9,243 nt of DNA, from the NCBI GenBank assembly GCA_937924345.1, contig CALDTD010000346.1, forward strand, positions 1-9,243, in the 5' to 3' direction. The position numbers and the translations under genes are program-made. The notes under the pieces are model-generated. The model worked only from the letters and a program-made list of their open reading frames with translations, was not told where the DNA came from and did not search any database. Source of the stretch: an uncultured Flavobacteriales bacterium. GTDB lineage: Bacteria > Bacteroidota > Bacteroidia > Flavobacteriales_D > Parvicellaceae. Positions 1-8,444 of this stretch are shown here, one piece after another. Within the stretch, counting starts at the first letter, position 1. The number at the start of each line of letters is the position of its first letter.

Positions 1-276
1 GCTTGGGGAGGAAATGCTATAGTAATGGGAGGAGATGTTAATGGAGGTGATATATTTGGAACATATCCTTCTTTAGAAATTAATAGTAGTCAATATGTTG
101 GAGAAAGAGGAATAATAATCCCAACTACAGCCACTGATTCTATGTTTGCTGAATTAGCTTTGTGGTATGGTATTTCACCAAACGATTTAGGTACTATTTT
201 TCCAAACCTTTCTAATTTTCATGCTACTGGTAGTTTATCTACTTCGAATCCTCCAATTGGTTTTATGAATATGTAA
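1..276 (+). CDS. DUF1501-family protein, C-terminal fragment (5' end outside window)
   Basis: The reading frame is open from the first base (starting A-W-G-G-N) to the TAA at 274-276, so only the last 91 residues are present. The ATG at 25 is internal: the residues before it are part of the conserved motif. The pattern AWGGN..VMGG.VNGG.I.GTYPSL, then RG.IIPTT..D...AELA.W.G...NDL..IFPNL.NF, is the typical C-terminal end of DUF1501 proteins. These are large, usually exported proteins related to the alkaline phosphatase/sulfatase superfamily, and their exact substrate is not established. In this family the glycine-rich segment normally follows a histidine (DH/TDH-type) thought to lie at the metal site; that residue would fall just before the window. 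The fragment ends 14 bases before the discoidin/T9SS gene, which suggests co-transcription. Family assignment is from recognised motif pattern; function is not claimed. Confidence 0.85.
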   Translation, partial: AWGGNAIVMGGDVNGGDIFGTYPSLEINSSQYVGERGIIIPTTATDSMFAELALWYGISPNDLGTIFPNLSNFHATGSLSTSNPPIGFMNM

Positions 277-290
277 TCAACCTTATTAAA

Positions 291-1025
291 ATGACAAGAA
301 TTTATATTATATCATTACTACTTTTATCGCTAAACTTAGTTTTCGGACAATGCTATCCAGATCGACATAATACCACTTGGTATGACGGGTGGATTTCTTG
401 CCAAACAGCTCCTAGTCCCAATCCGATTAGAGGAAACTCGCATTGGGTTCAATATAACTTAGGTACGACTTATGTCTTGCACGATTTTTTTGTTTGGAAT
501 ACAAATGCTCCAGATTTATTAGACTGGGGTATGCAAGAAATTGTAGTAGATTATTCAGTTGATGGTATAACTTGGGAAGAATTGGGAACATATACTTTAA
601 ATCAAGGTACAGGATTTAATAAATATGAAGGAGAGTTTGTAGCTGATTTTAATAATGTGAGGGCGAACTATGTTTTAATTACTGGATTAAATAATTTTGG
701 AGGAGCTTGTTACGGATTAAGCGAAGTAAAAATAAATGTTGATAATACAGTTGGTTTGAAAGAAAATAAATGTCTAAAAGCTTCTGTTTATCCTAATCCA
801 TTTGGTCAAGAATTAAACTTAAGATTAACAGAAAGCTGCTCTTTTTCGACAGTTAATTACAAAATTATAGATGCGTTAGGAAGAACTATTGTTCAAGAAA
901 ATAATATTAATAAAGGACAAACAAAACAGATTTTAACAGCTAAAAATATCTTACCAGGTATTTATTTTGTATTATTAAATAATGGGAAGGAAACATCAAA
1001 AATTAAGGTCATTAAATATCAGTAA
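291..1025 (+). CDS. Secreted discoidin-like (F5/8 type C-like) protein with T9SS type A sorting domain
   Basis: This 244-residue protein begins with a signal peptide at residues 1-20 (hydrophobic LLLLSLNLVFG, then Q). The cysteine at 21 lacks a lipobox, so it is not predicted to be a lipoprotein. Residues about 22-149 look like a galactose-binding/discoidin jelly-roll: aromatic-rich strands, HWVQYNLG near 51, DYSVDGITWEELGTY near 87-101, then NYVLITGL and a closing GACYGLSEVKI. Such domains commonly bind carbohydrate or other surface ligands, but the ligand here is unknown. Residues about 163-244 form a type A T9SS C-terminal domain: VYPNPF at 166-171, DALGR at 194-198, LPGIY at 221-225 and a basic KIKVIKYQ end. 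The product should cross the outer membrane through T9SS and be anchored on the surface or released. The start is fixed by the signal peptide and the 14-base gap to the DUF1501 frame, pointing to one transcript. Confidence 0.85.
   Translation: MTRIYIISLLLLSLNLVFGQCYPDRHNTTWYDGWISCQTAPSPNPIRGNSHWVQYNLGTTYVLHDFFVWNTNAPDLLDWGMQEIVVDYSVDGITWEELGTYTLNQGTGFNKYEGEFVADFNNVRANYVLITGLNNFGGACYGLSEVKINVDNTVGLKENKCLKASVYPNPFGQELNLRLTESCSFSTVNYKIIDALGRTIVQENNINKGQTKQILTAKNILPGIYFVLLNNGKETSKIKVIKYQ
777..1022 (+). other. T9SS type A C-terminal sorting domain (coding segment)
   Basis: Residues 163-244 of the discoidin-like protein. Visible marks are VYPNPF at the domain entry, a central DALGR turn, LPGIYFV, and a final lysine-rich strand. 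In known type A cargo this domain directs passage through the T9SS translocon and is normally removed by the PorU-type sortase. Confidence 0.85.
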
Positions 1026-1046
1026 GATTTAAAAATTAGTTTTTTA

Positions 1047-1077
1047 TTGTGTAAAGCAACCATTTCGCTTATTTTCG
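1047..1077 (+). promoter_or_regulatory. Candidate Bacteroidota-type promoter for the lectin/PKD gene
   Basis: TTG at 1047-1049 is followed after 20 bases by TATTTTCG at 1070-1077. This resembles the Bacteroidota -33 TTG / -7 TAnnTTTG arrangement with one mismatch in the -7 box. Transcription would begin near 1082, leaving a short leader before the ATG at 1101. The -7 box lies inside the left arm of the inverted repeat at 1067-1098. In such AT-rich sequence a match of this quality can occur by chance, so this is tentative. Confidence 0.3.
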
Positions 1078-1098
1078 TTACACTTTTACGAATTAAGC
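1067..1098. repeat. Imperfect inverted repeat just upstream of the lectin/PKD start codon
   Basis: The left arm (1067-1078, GCTTATTTTCGT) and right arm (1088-1098, ACGAATTAAGC) can pair as two 5-bp stems, 1067-1071 with 1094-1098 and 1074-1078 with 1088-1092. They are separated by a small internal bulge, with a 9-base loop. The right arm ends two bases before the ATG at 1101. There is no T-run after it, so it is a poor intrinsic terminator. It could be an operator or an RNA hairpin masking the start region. The arms are visible; any function is inference. Confidence 0.45.
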
Positions 1099-1100
1099 TT

Positions 1101-3614
1101 ATGAAATTTACAAAAAGTATATTGGTATTTTTAATTACCTTTTTTTCTTTCAATATTTGTTTTTCTCAACAGGGATGTGACTTAGCCGCAATCAGGACTG
1201 CCATGACTAATGCAGGTTGTACAGAATTACCATCATGTCAATCTACGTGTAGTATGTATTTTTACAACCCTAATTCATTAACGGGAAGTTCTGCACAACA
1301 GTTTGCCGAAAGTTTAGGAGCTAATTTAATTTCGGTTCAATCTGCAGCTGAAAATACATGTATTGGTGCTGCTTTGGCGTCTAACAATTTCAATGGAGTA
1401 GTTTGGATTGGTTTAACAGACGAAATAAATGAAGGAACTTTTGTTTGGTACGATGGAACACCAGTCGGATTTACAAATTGGAGACCTGGTGAACCCAACA
1501 GTAGTGGAGATGAAGACTGTGTTCAGATTTTTGCTGACGGTTCTTGGAATGATTTAAACTGTAATAGCGGAGGAACATCTTCTGTAATAGAAGTGAGTTT
1601 ATGTCCTCAAATCACAGCCAGTAACGACACTACAATTTGTAATAGTACTTCAGCTAATTTAGTTTGTTCAGATGCAACATTTGGTTCCCCACCTTATAAT
1701 TATACTTGGTCAACATCAGAAACAGGTCAAAGTATTTCTGTTTCTCCAACAGTTACTACAACATATACAGTTAGAGCAACGGATAGATATGGTTGTTATG
1801 TTGAGGAAGATATTGTGGTAACTGTTGTAGATAATATTACAGCAAGTTTTACGAGTAGTAATTATTGTCTTGGAGATGCGGTTGTTTTTACAGATAATTC
1901 AACAGTTACTGCTCCAGATATGATTGATAATTCTGGTTGGGATTTTGGAGATGGATCTACTCCAGCGGTTGGAAATCAAGTAAGTTATGAGTATGCAACA
2001 GCTGGAAATTATGTGGTTTCACATGCTGTGTCTTCGGTTAATGGTTGTATGGAGATAGCAACAGAAAATATTACTATTTATAATCCACCTACAGCTGAAT
2101 TTACTTTTAATGATGAGTGTACGAATACAGATATACCCTTTCAAGATAATTCTGCGGGAGCCGGAACAACAGTTATCAGTTGGGAATGGGATTTTGGAGA
2201 TGGAATAGGTACAGGAAGTAATGATACTGAAGATTACCAATATTCAACTTCTGGAAGTTATGATGTAGAGTTAATTATAGAAGATAATGAAGGATGTAAA
2301 GATACAGTTACAAATTCGGTTACTATTTTTGAGAGTCCGATCGCAGATTTTAGTTTTGATAATGTTTGTGTAGGCGAAACAGCAGAATTTACAGATGCTT
2401 CAACTGTTTCTTCGCCAAGTAGCATAGTTAACTGGGCTTGGGATTTTAATAATGATTTATCGCCAGATGCAATTTCTCAAAATGCTTCACATGATTTCAA
2501 TTCTTCTGGTGATTTTATCGTAAACTTAGGTGTAGTTTCAGACAATGGTTGTATAGGTACGTCTACACAAACCATTAGTGTTTATAATAATCCTAATGCA
2601 AGTTTTTCAGCATCCACAGTTTGTGTTAATGGTAATCCAACCGATTTTGTGAATTCATCTACTTCTACAGATGGAGTCATTACTAATTATGGTTGGAATT
2701 TTGGTGATGGAAATATTTCTTTTGCAGAAAATCCAACAAACAATTATCAAATTGCATCTACATACCCTGTTACTTTGGGAGTGGCAACAGATTTAGGATG
2801 TGTAGATACAGTTACTTTTAGTATAGATGTACTGGGGAAACCATCTGCAGCTTTTACTCAGGATACAACAAATGGATGTGCACCATTATGTGTTGCGTTT
2901 ACTGATACCTCTTTTGATGATGTACCAATAATTGAATGGAACTGGAAGTTTGAAAATAGTTTTGGTGAAAGTTTTGAGCAGAACCCAACGTATTGTTATA
3001 CGACTACAGCAGATTATGATGTTAGTTTAATTATTAAAAATCAGCAAGGATGTAAGGATACTCTAAATAAAACGAACTTAATTTCGCTTTATCCGCAACC
3101 TACATCAGACTTTACATTAAACCCAGAAAGTACTGATGTGCAAAATGCTGAGATTACTTTTACGAACAATAGTATAGATGCTGCTGCTTGGAAATGGGAC
3201 TTTAACGATGGTTCTGACGAAAATTTAGTGGATTATGATCCAGTTCATAATTTTGGTGATACAGGAACCTATGAAGTAGAATTAATAGTAATTAATTCAT
3301 TTTTATGTAGTGATACTAGTTACCAATCGGTAGAAATTTTCCCAGTAGATGATTTATTTGTTCCTAGTGGATTTTCTCCAAATGGAGATGGTAAAAATGA
3401 TGTGCTATTTGCTAGGGGATTTATCGGTGTAATGTATTTTGCAGTTTTTGATCGTTTAGGAAATAAAGTTTTCGAATCAGAAGACGAATCTATAGGGTGG
3501 GATGGACAAATCAATGGTAAGAACGCTATAGAGGGAGTTTATACTTGGTATTTACAAGCAGAGGTAAATGGAAAAGCAAAAAAAATAAAAGGAGATATTA
3601 CATTAGTTCGTTAA
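1101..3614 (+). CDS. Large surface adhesin-like protein: C-type lectin domain, Ig-like segment, six PKD-type domains, T9SS type B signal
   Basis: The ATG at 1101 (837 residues) is chosen because it begins a clean signal peptide (residues 1-23, basic KFTK, hydrophobic core, ending CFSQ). The frame stays open upstream to a TTG at 1047, but that would put 18 odd residues before the signal. Residues about 51-168 form a C-type lectin-like fold with EPN at 131-133, E138-D139-C140 and SWNDLNC at 148-154, which matches the classical calcium/sugar-binding site of mannose-type lectins. Residues about 170-243 look Ig-like (TTTYTVRATDRYGC). Six PKD-type domains follow at about 247-748, marked by WDFGDG or variants near 280, 363, 447, 532, 614 and 699. 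The last 89 residues form a type B (gliding-motility-associated, CHU_C-like) T9SS signal with FSPNGDGKNDV near 758. The protein is probably exported and anchored on the cell surface as a glycan-binding adhesin. The ligand is unknown. Confidence 0.88.
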   Translation: MKFTKSILVFLITFFSFNICFSQQGCDLAAIRTAMTNAGCTELPSCQSTCSMYFYNPNSLTGSSAQQFAESLGANLISVQSAAENTCIGAALASNNFNGVVWIGLTDEINEGTFVWYDGTPVGFTNWRPGEPNSSGDEDCVQIFADGSWNDLNCNSGGTSSVIEVSLCPQITASNDTTICNSTSANLVCSDATFGSPPYNYTWSTSETGQSISVSPTVTTTYTVRATDRYGCYVEEDIVVTVVDNITASFTSSNYCLGDAVVFTDNSTVTAPDMIDNSGWDFGDGSTPAVGNQVSYEYATAGNYVVSHAVSSVNGCMEIATENITIYNPPTAEFTFNDECTNTDIPFQDNSAGAGTTVISWEWDFGDGIGTGSNDTEDYQYSTSGSYDVELIIEDNEGCKDTVTNSVTIFESPIADFSFDNVCVGETAEFTDASTVSSPSSIVNWAWDFNNDLSPDAISQNASHDFNSSGDFIVNLGVVSDNGCIGTSTQTISVYNNPNASFSASTVCVNGNPTDFVNSSTSTDGVITNYGWNFGDGNISFAENPTNNYQIASTYPVTLGVATDLGCVDTVTFSIDVLGKPSAAFTQDTTNGCAPLCVAFTDTSFDDVPIIEWNWKFENSFGESFEQNPTYCYTTTADYDVSLIIKNQQGCKDTLNKTNLISLYPQPTSDFTLNPESTDVQNAEITFTNNSIDAAAWKWDFNDGSDENLVDYDPVHNFGDTGTYEVELIVINSFLCSDTSYQSVEIFPVDDLFVPSGFSPNGDGKNDVLFARGFIGVMYFAVFDRLGNKVFESEDESIGWDGQINGKNAIEGVYTWYLQAEVNGKAKKIKGDITLVR
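1251..1604 (+). other. C-type lectin-like domain (coding segment)
   Basis: Residues about 51-168 of the surface protein. FAESLGANLISVQS resembles the first helix and strand, VWIGLTDEINEGTFVWYDG the WIGL core, then NWRPGEPN, EDC and WNDLNC. The EPN triplet, the E138 equivalent and N150-D151 make up the full set of residues that coordinate calcium and mannose-type sugars in animal C-type lectins. C140 and C154 sit where the inner disulfide is expected; C87 and C168 may form a second bond. Confidence 0.85.
1839..3344 (+). repeat. Tandem array of six PKD-type domains (protein-level repeats)
   Basis: Residues about 247-327, 329-411, 413-496, 498-579, 581-665 and 667-748 of the surface protein, each about 82-85 residues. 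Each has a 'P.A.F' or similar entry, a central W.WDFGDG-type turn and a Y.V.L late strand. At the DNA level the core TGGGATTTTGGAGATGGA is identical at 1938-1955 and 2187-2204, while the others have diverged, so the array is old rather than recently amplified. PKD arrays usually act as stalks holding a binding domain away from the cell. Confidence 0.85.
3345..3611 (+). other. T9SS type B C-terminal sorting domain (coding segment)
   Basis: Residues 749-837 of the surface protein: DDLFVPSGFSPNGDGKND at the start, then FDRLGNKVFES, GWDG..NG and EGVYTWYLQA, ending KGDITLVR. This is the layout of the gliding-motility-associated type B domain. From work on SprB of Flavobacterium johnsoniae, type B cargo depends on a partner of the SprF/PorP family, and such a gene lies immediately downstream here. 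Confidence 0.9.
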
Positions 3615-3633
3615 TTCCAAAAAAAGAAATAAG

Positions 3634-4641
3634 ATGTTAAAAAATATAGGATATATATTGTTGCTTTTTCCTTTTGTTGGAATGGCACAAGATTTACACT
3701 TTTCTCAATTTGATGTAAATGTTACAACATTAAATCCTGCATATACAGGAGTTACACGTGGAGACTTCAGGGTTGCAAATAATTATAGAAATCAATGGGG
3801 TACCGTTAGTGCTCCTTTCTCTACTTTTTCTTTTGGTTATGATATGAATATATTAGATAAAAAAGAAAACTCAGGAATCTCTGATATAGGTATAGGTGTT
3901 GGTTTTTTTAGTGATAAAATAGGAACAAGTAACCTTACTCAAAATCAATTTAACTTTTCACTATCAGCTATACAACAAGTAAACTTTGATACAAAACTAT
4001 CTCTTGGTCTTCAGGGTGCATATAATCAGCAAAGTATAAATTTCGATAACTTAACTTGGGATTCACAATTTCAAAACCATCAGTTTCAAGAAAACTTACC
4101 ATCAGATGAAGCATTTGCTAATGGACAATCTGCATTTATAGATATCAATGCAGGAGTATTACTTATGAATGAAAGTTGGGAAAATACTTTTACTATGGGA
4201 GCAGCAGTTTATCATTTAAATTCTCCTCAAAGAAAATTAATTTCAAATGAGAATTTAGCTCCAAAAATCGTAGTACATGCTAATTATGAAATTAAATTAG
4301 GTAACAGCTTATCAACAAGATCATTAATACCAAAAGTATTATATACAAGACAACGAAAACAAGATGAAATTTTAGTAGGTGCAATTTATCGTTCATATAT
4401 GCAAGAAGCAAGTAAGTATACACGTTTTACTACTCAGACTTACTTTGACTTTGGAGCGTATTATCGTATTCAAGATGCAATAGTTGCTTATGTTGGAGCG
4501 CATATTAAGCGTTTTAGTTTTGGAATAAGTTATGAAGCAAATGTTTCTAAGCTTAGAACAGCATCAAATACCATTGGAGGTTTTGAAGTTTCTTTGTCTT
4601 ACTTAGGAATATTTTCTGATGGACGTGTAAAATTGAAGTAA
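3634..4641 (+). CDS. PorP/SprF-family T9SS outer membrane protein
   Basis: This 335-residue protein has a signal peptide at residues 1-19 (ending VGMAQ). The family hallmark follows directly: DLHFSQF at 20-26, LNPAYTG at 33-39 and YRNQW at 51-55. The rest alternates polar and hydrophobic residues as in a beta-barrel, with GIGVGFFSDKIGTSNLTQNQFN and a typical late segment RVKLK. The length fits the family (about 300-350). PorP/SprF proteins sit in the outer membrane and help export or attach particular type B T9SS cargo; many copies exist per genome, each next to its own cargo gene. The gene starts 19 bases after the PKD/lectin gene, so that protein is the likely client. There is no clear Shine-Dalgarno site, only an A-rich leader. 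Its TAA overlaps the ATG of menC. It is not called porP or sprF because paralogues cannot be told apart here. Confidence 0.93.
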   Translation: MLKNIGYILLLFPFVGMAQDLHFSQFDVNVTTLNPAYTGVTRGDFRVANNYRNQWGTVSAPFSTFSFGYDMNILDKKENSGISDIGIGVGFFSDKIGTSNLTQNQFNFSLSAIQQVNFDTKLSLGLQGAYNQQSINFDNLTWDSQFQNHQFQENLPSDEAFANGQSAFIDINAGVLLMNESWENTFTMGAAVYHLNSPQRKLISNENLAPKIVVHANYEIKLGNSLSTRSLIPKVLYTRQRKQDEILVGAIYRSYMQEASKYTRFTTQTYFDFGAYYRIQDAIVAYVGAHIKRFSFGISYEANVSKLRTASNTIGGFEVSLSYLGIFSDGRVKLK

Positions 4642-5663
4642 TGTTACAACTTTCTTACGAAGCTTATACTTTAAAATTTAAACAACCAAGTGGTACCTCA
4701 AGAGGTGTTTTAAGAGAGAAGAAGATTTGGATAACGACAATTTGGGATTCAGAAAATCCTTCAACTAAAGGAAAAGGTGAATGTAACCCTTTGGTTGGCT
4801 TAAGCATTGACGATGTTCCAGAATACGAAGAAAAGTTAAAGCATGTCTGTGATAATTTTTATAATTATCAAGAAGATATGTATAGAAAACTAATTCATTT
4901 TCCATCTATTTATTTTGGAATAGAAATGGCTTTATTAGACTTAGAACGTGGTGGAAATCAAGTCTACTTTAACACTCCTTTAATAAAGTTTAAACAACCA
5001 ATAAAAATTAATGGTTTAATTTGGATGGGAGAAGAGTCATTTATGTTAGATCAAATTGAACAAAAACTGGCTAATGGTTTTACTTGTTTAAAAATGAAAA
5101 TTGGAGCAATTGATTTCGAAAAAGAGAAAAGTATTTTAGCTTCTATTCGCAAACGGTTTAGCGCAGAAGATTTGGAATTAAGAGTAGATGCAAATGGTGG
5201 CTTTTTGGCGGATGAAGCTTTGCAAAAATTAAATGAATTAGATCAATTTGATATACATAGTATTGAGCAACCGATTCAACAAAAACAGATTCAACAAATG
5301 CAAAGGTTGTGTGTAGAAAGTCCTATTCCAATTGCTTTAGATGAAGAGTTAATAGGTGTAAAGTCAATAGAAGAAAAGCGTGAGTTGTTAGAGACCATAT
5401 TACCACAATATATAATTTTAAAACCATCTCTTATTGGTGGGTTTAAAGGGAGTATGGAATGGATTCAATTAGCAGGAGAGTTATCTATTCCTTGGTGGAT
5501 TACTTCGGCCCTAGAATCAAATATTGGCTTAAATGCAATTGCACAGTTTACAAGTACTCTTTATAATCCTTTGCCGCAAGGTTTAGGTACAGGAGGATTG
5601 TATACTAATAATTTTAAATCACCACTTAATTTGCAAGGCGAGTTACTGTATTATGAAGAATAG
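4641..5663 (+). CDS. menC: o-Succinylbenzoate synthase (menaquinone biosynthesis)
   Basis: This 340-residue enolase-superfamily enzyme dehydrates SHCHC to o-succinylbenzoate in cytoplasmic menaquinone synthesis. The N-terminal capping domain begins LSYEAYTLKFKQPSGTSRGV, as in flavobacterial MenC. The barrel carries the expected residues: KMK with K151 and K153, metal ligands D183 (VDANGG), E209 (IEQP) and D234 (ALDEE), and the opposite-side lysine K261 (ILKPSLIGG), followed by ITSALESNIGLNAIAQ and PQGLGTGGL. All catalytic positions are intact. The start ATG shares one base with the upstream stop (TAATG), which points to translational coupling with the PorP/SprF gene. No other men gene is in the window. 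A dipeptide epimerase is the main alternative in this superfamily, but the sequence closely follows the Bacteroidota MenC pattern. Confidence 0.92.
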   Translation: MLQLSYEAYTLKFKQPSGTSRGVLREKKIWITTIWDSENPSTKGKGECNPLVGLSIDDVPEYEEKLKHVCDNFYNYQEDMYRKLIHFPSIYFGIEMALLDLERGGNQVYFNTPLIKFKQPIKINGLIWMGEESFMLDQIEQKLANGFTCLKMKIGAIDFEKEKSILASIRKRFSAEDLELRVDANGGFLADEALQKLNELDQFDIHSIEQPIQQKQIQQMQRLCVESPIPIALDEELIGVKSIEEKRELLETILPQYIILKPSLIGGFKGSMEWIQLAGELSIPWWITSALESNIGLNAIAQFTSTLYNPLPQGLGTGGLYTNNFKSPLNLQGELLYYEE

Positions 5664-5671
5664 GTAAATGA

Positions 5672-5704
5672 TTCGATAAGAATTAGTCAAAAACTTTATC
5701 TTTG
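5672..5704 (+). promoter_or_regulatory. Candidate promoter with perfect TAnnTTTG -7 box
   Basis: TATCTTTG at 5697-5704 fully matches the Bacteroidota -7 consensus. A TTCG at 5672-5675, 21 bases upstream, could serve as an imperfect -33 TTTG. The box ends only six bases before the ATG at 5711, so transcription would start at or very near the start codon, giving a leaderless or almost leaderless message. It lies in the 47-base gap between menC and the barrel gene. Confidence 0.5.
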
Positions 5705-5710
5705 AATAAT

Positions 5711-6370
5711 ATGCAAAAGCTGTTTATTTTAATTCTATTCTTTTCAATTTTCCTTAAGTTTACTGCTCAGGAAAAAACGAGGTTTTTGCTGTCTTTAGAC
5801 AGAAAATCATCTCTTTTTAATCAGGCTAAAATTAACACTTGGGGGGTAAGAATTGGTTATAAATATGGTTGTAAGGTAAACTATGGGTTAGGAGTTTATA
5901 CAGCTAATAATATTTTGCTAGATTATCGTCTAGACGAAAATGAATTTCCTAATGCAAGTACATCTTTAGAAGGTAAGTTATCTTATGTAACTGGATTTAT
6001 AGAGCCAATAATCCTTTCAGAAAAAAGAAAAATATTTTCAATTCCAATTAGCGCTGGTGGAGGAAACCTTCGTGTAAAATATAGAGAGATAAATAGTTCT
6101 AAGAGAATAACTCTGCTAAATGATTTTGTTCCATTGGTTGATGTTGCTGGAGTATTTCTGTTTAAAGCCGTTCCATTTATATGGATTGGAGGTGGAATAG
6201 GGTACAGGCATTTTTTTAACAAAGAAGATATCGTAAATCAATCATTTAATTCTCCTTACTATATGTTAAAGTTAAAGTTAGGACGCCCTTGTAAAGAGGC
6301 TGGTTCTTTTTATAAGTGGAGAAAAAACTTGTTTAAGGGAAAAGAAAAAAAAGAGAAGAATTCTAAGTGA
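5711..6370 (+). CDS. Uncharacterised outer membrane beta-barrel protein
   Basis: I chose the ATG at 5711 (219 residues) over the TTG nine bases upstream because it begins the signal peptide directly: MQKLFILILFFSIFLKFTAQ, cleaved near residue 19/20. The mature part shows alternating strands with aromatic ends and glycines: TWGVRIGYKYG, VNYGLGVYTA, LSYVTGFIEPIIL, FSIPISAGGG, PFIWIGGGIGYRHF and YYMLKLKLG. This suggests a small barrel of about eight strands. The last 28 residues (192-219) are very lysine-rich and would lie outside the barrel, in the periplasm. No enzyme motif is seen, and I do not recognise a named family. It is 47 bases after menC with its own candidate promoter, and 59 bases before ligA. 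Confidence 0.75.
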   Translation: MQKLFILILFFSIFLKFTAQEKTRFLLSLDRKSSLFNQAKINTWGVRIGYKYGCKVNYGLGVYTANNILLDYRLDENEFPNASTSLEGKLSYVTGFIEPIILSEKRKIFSIPISAGGGNLRVKYREINSSKRITLLNDFVPLVDVAGVFLFKAVPFIWIGGGIGYRHFFNKEDIVNQSFNSPYYMLKLKLGRPCKEAGSFYKWRKNLFKGKEKKEKNSK

Positions 6371-6402
6371 ATTAAATAAAGAATTTTTTAGTTAAATAGT
6401 AA

Positions 6403-8436
<2,034 letters not shown>

Positions 8437-8444
8437 TTTACCGT

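Noticed and set aside
1047..1100. Upstream TTG start adding 18 residues to the lectin/PKD protein
   Set aside because: The extension would precede a complete signal peptide that begins at the ATG at 1101, and this stretch holds the inverted repeat and promoter candidate instead.
2019..2240. Open frame of 73 codons on the minus strand
   Set aside because: It is antisense to the PKD region, which has clear protein motifs; its translation shows no domain or signal.
3375..3401. Calcium-binding loop of EF-hand/dockerin type at NGDGKND
   Set aside because: This is the conserved opening of the type B T9SS domain rather than a separate EF-hand or dockerin module.
3320..3514. Open frame of 64 codons on the minus strand
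   Set aside because: It is antisense to the type B sorting domain and has no recognisable features.
4641..5663. Dipeptide epimerase as an alternative product
   Set aside because: It belongs to the same superfamily and shares the lysines and metal ligands, but the N-terminal QPSGTSRGVL pattern and the ESNIGLNAIAQ...PQGLGTGGL end follow the Bacteroidota MenC pattern.
5983..6222. Open frame of 79 codons on the minus strand
   Set aside because: It is antisense to the small barrel gene, with no supporting start site or motif.
6356..6389. Possible intrinsic terminator at the end of the small barrel gene
   Set aside because: Arms at 6356-6364 and 6380-6388 can pair over about nine bases and a run of six T follows GAA, but the stem is almost all A-T, the T-run is used up in the stem and the loop is 15 bases, so it is too weak to annotate.
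8437..8444. Bidirectional terminator between the convergent ligA and minus-strand genes
   Set aside because: Only eight bases separate the stops and no hairpin with flanking A/T runs is visible there.
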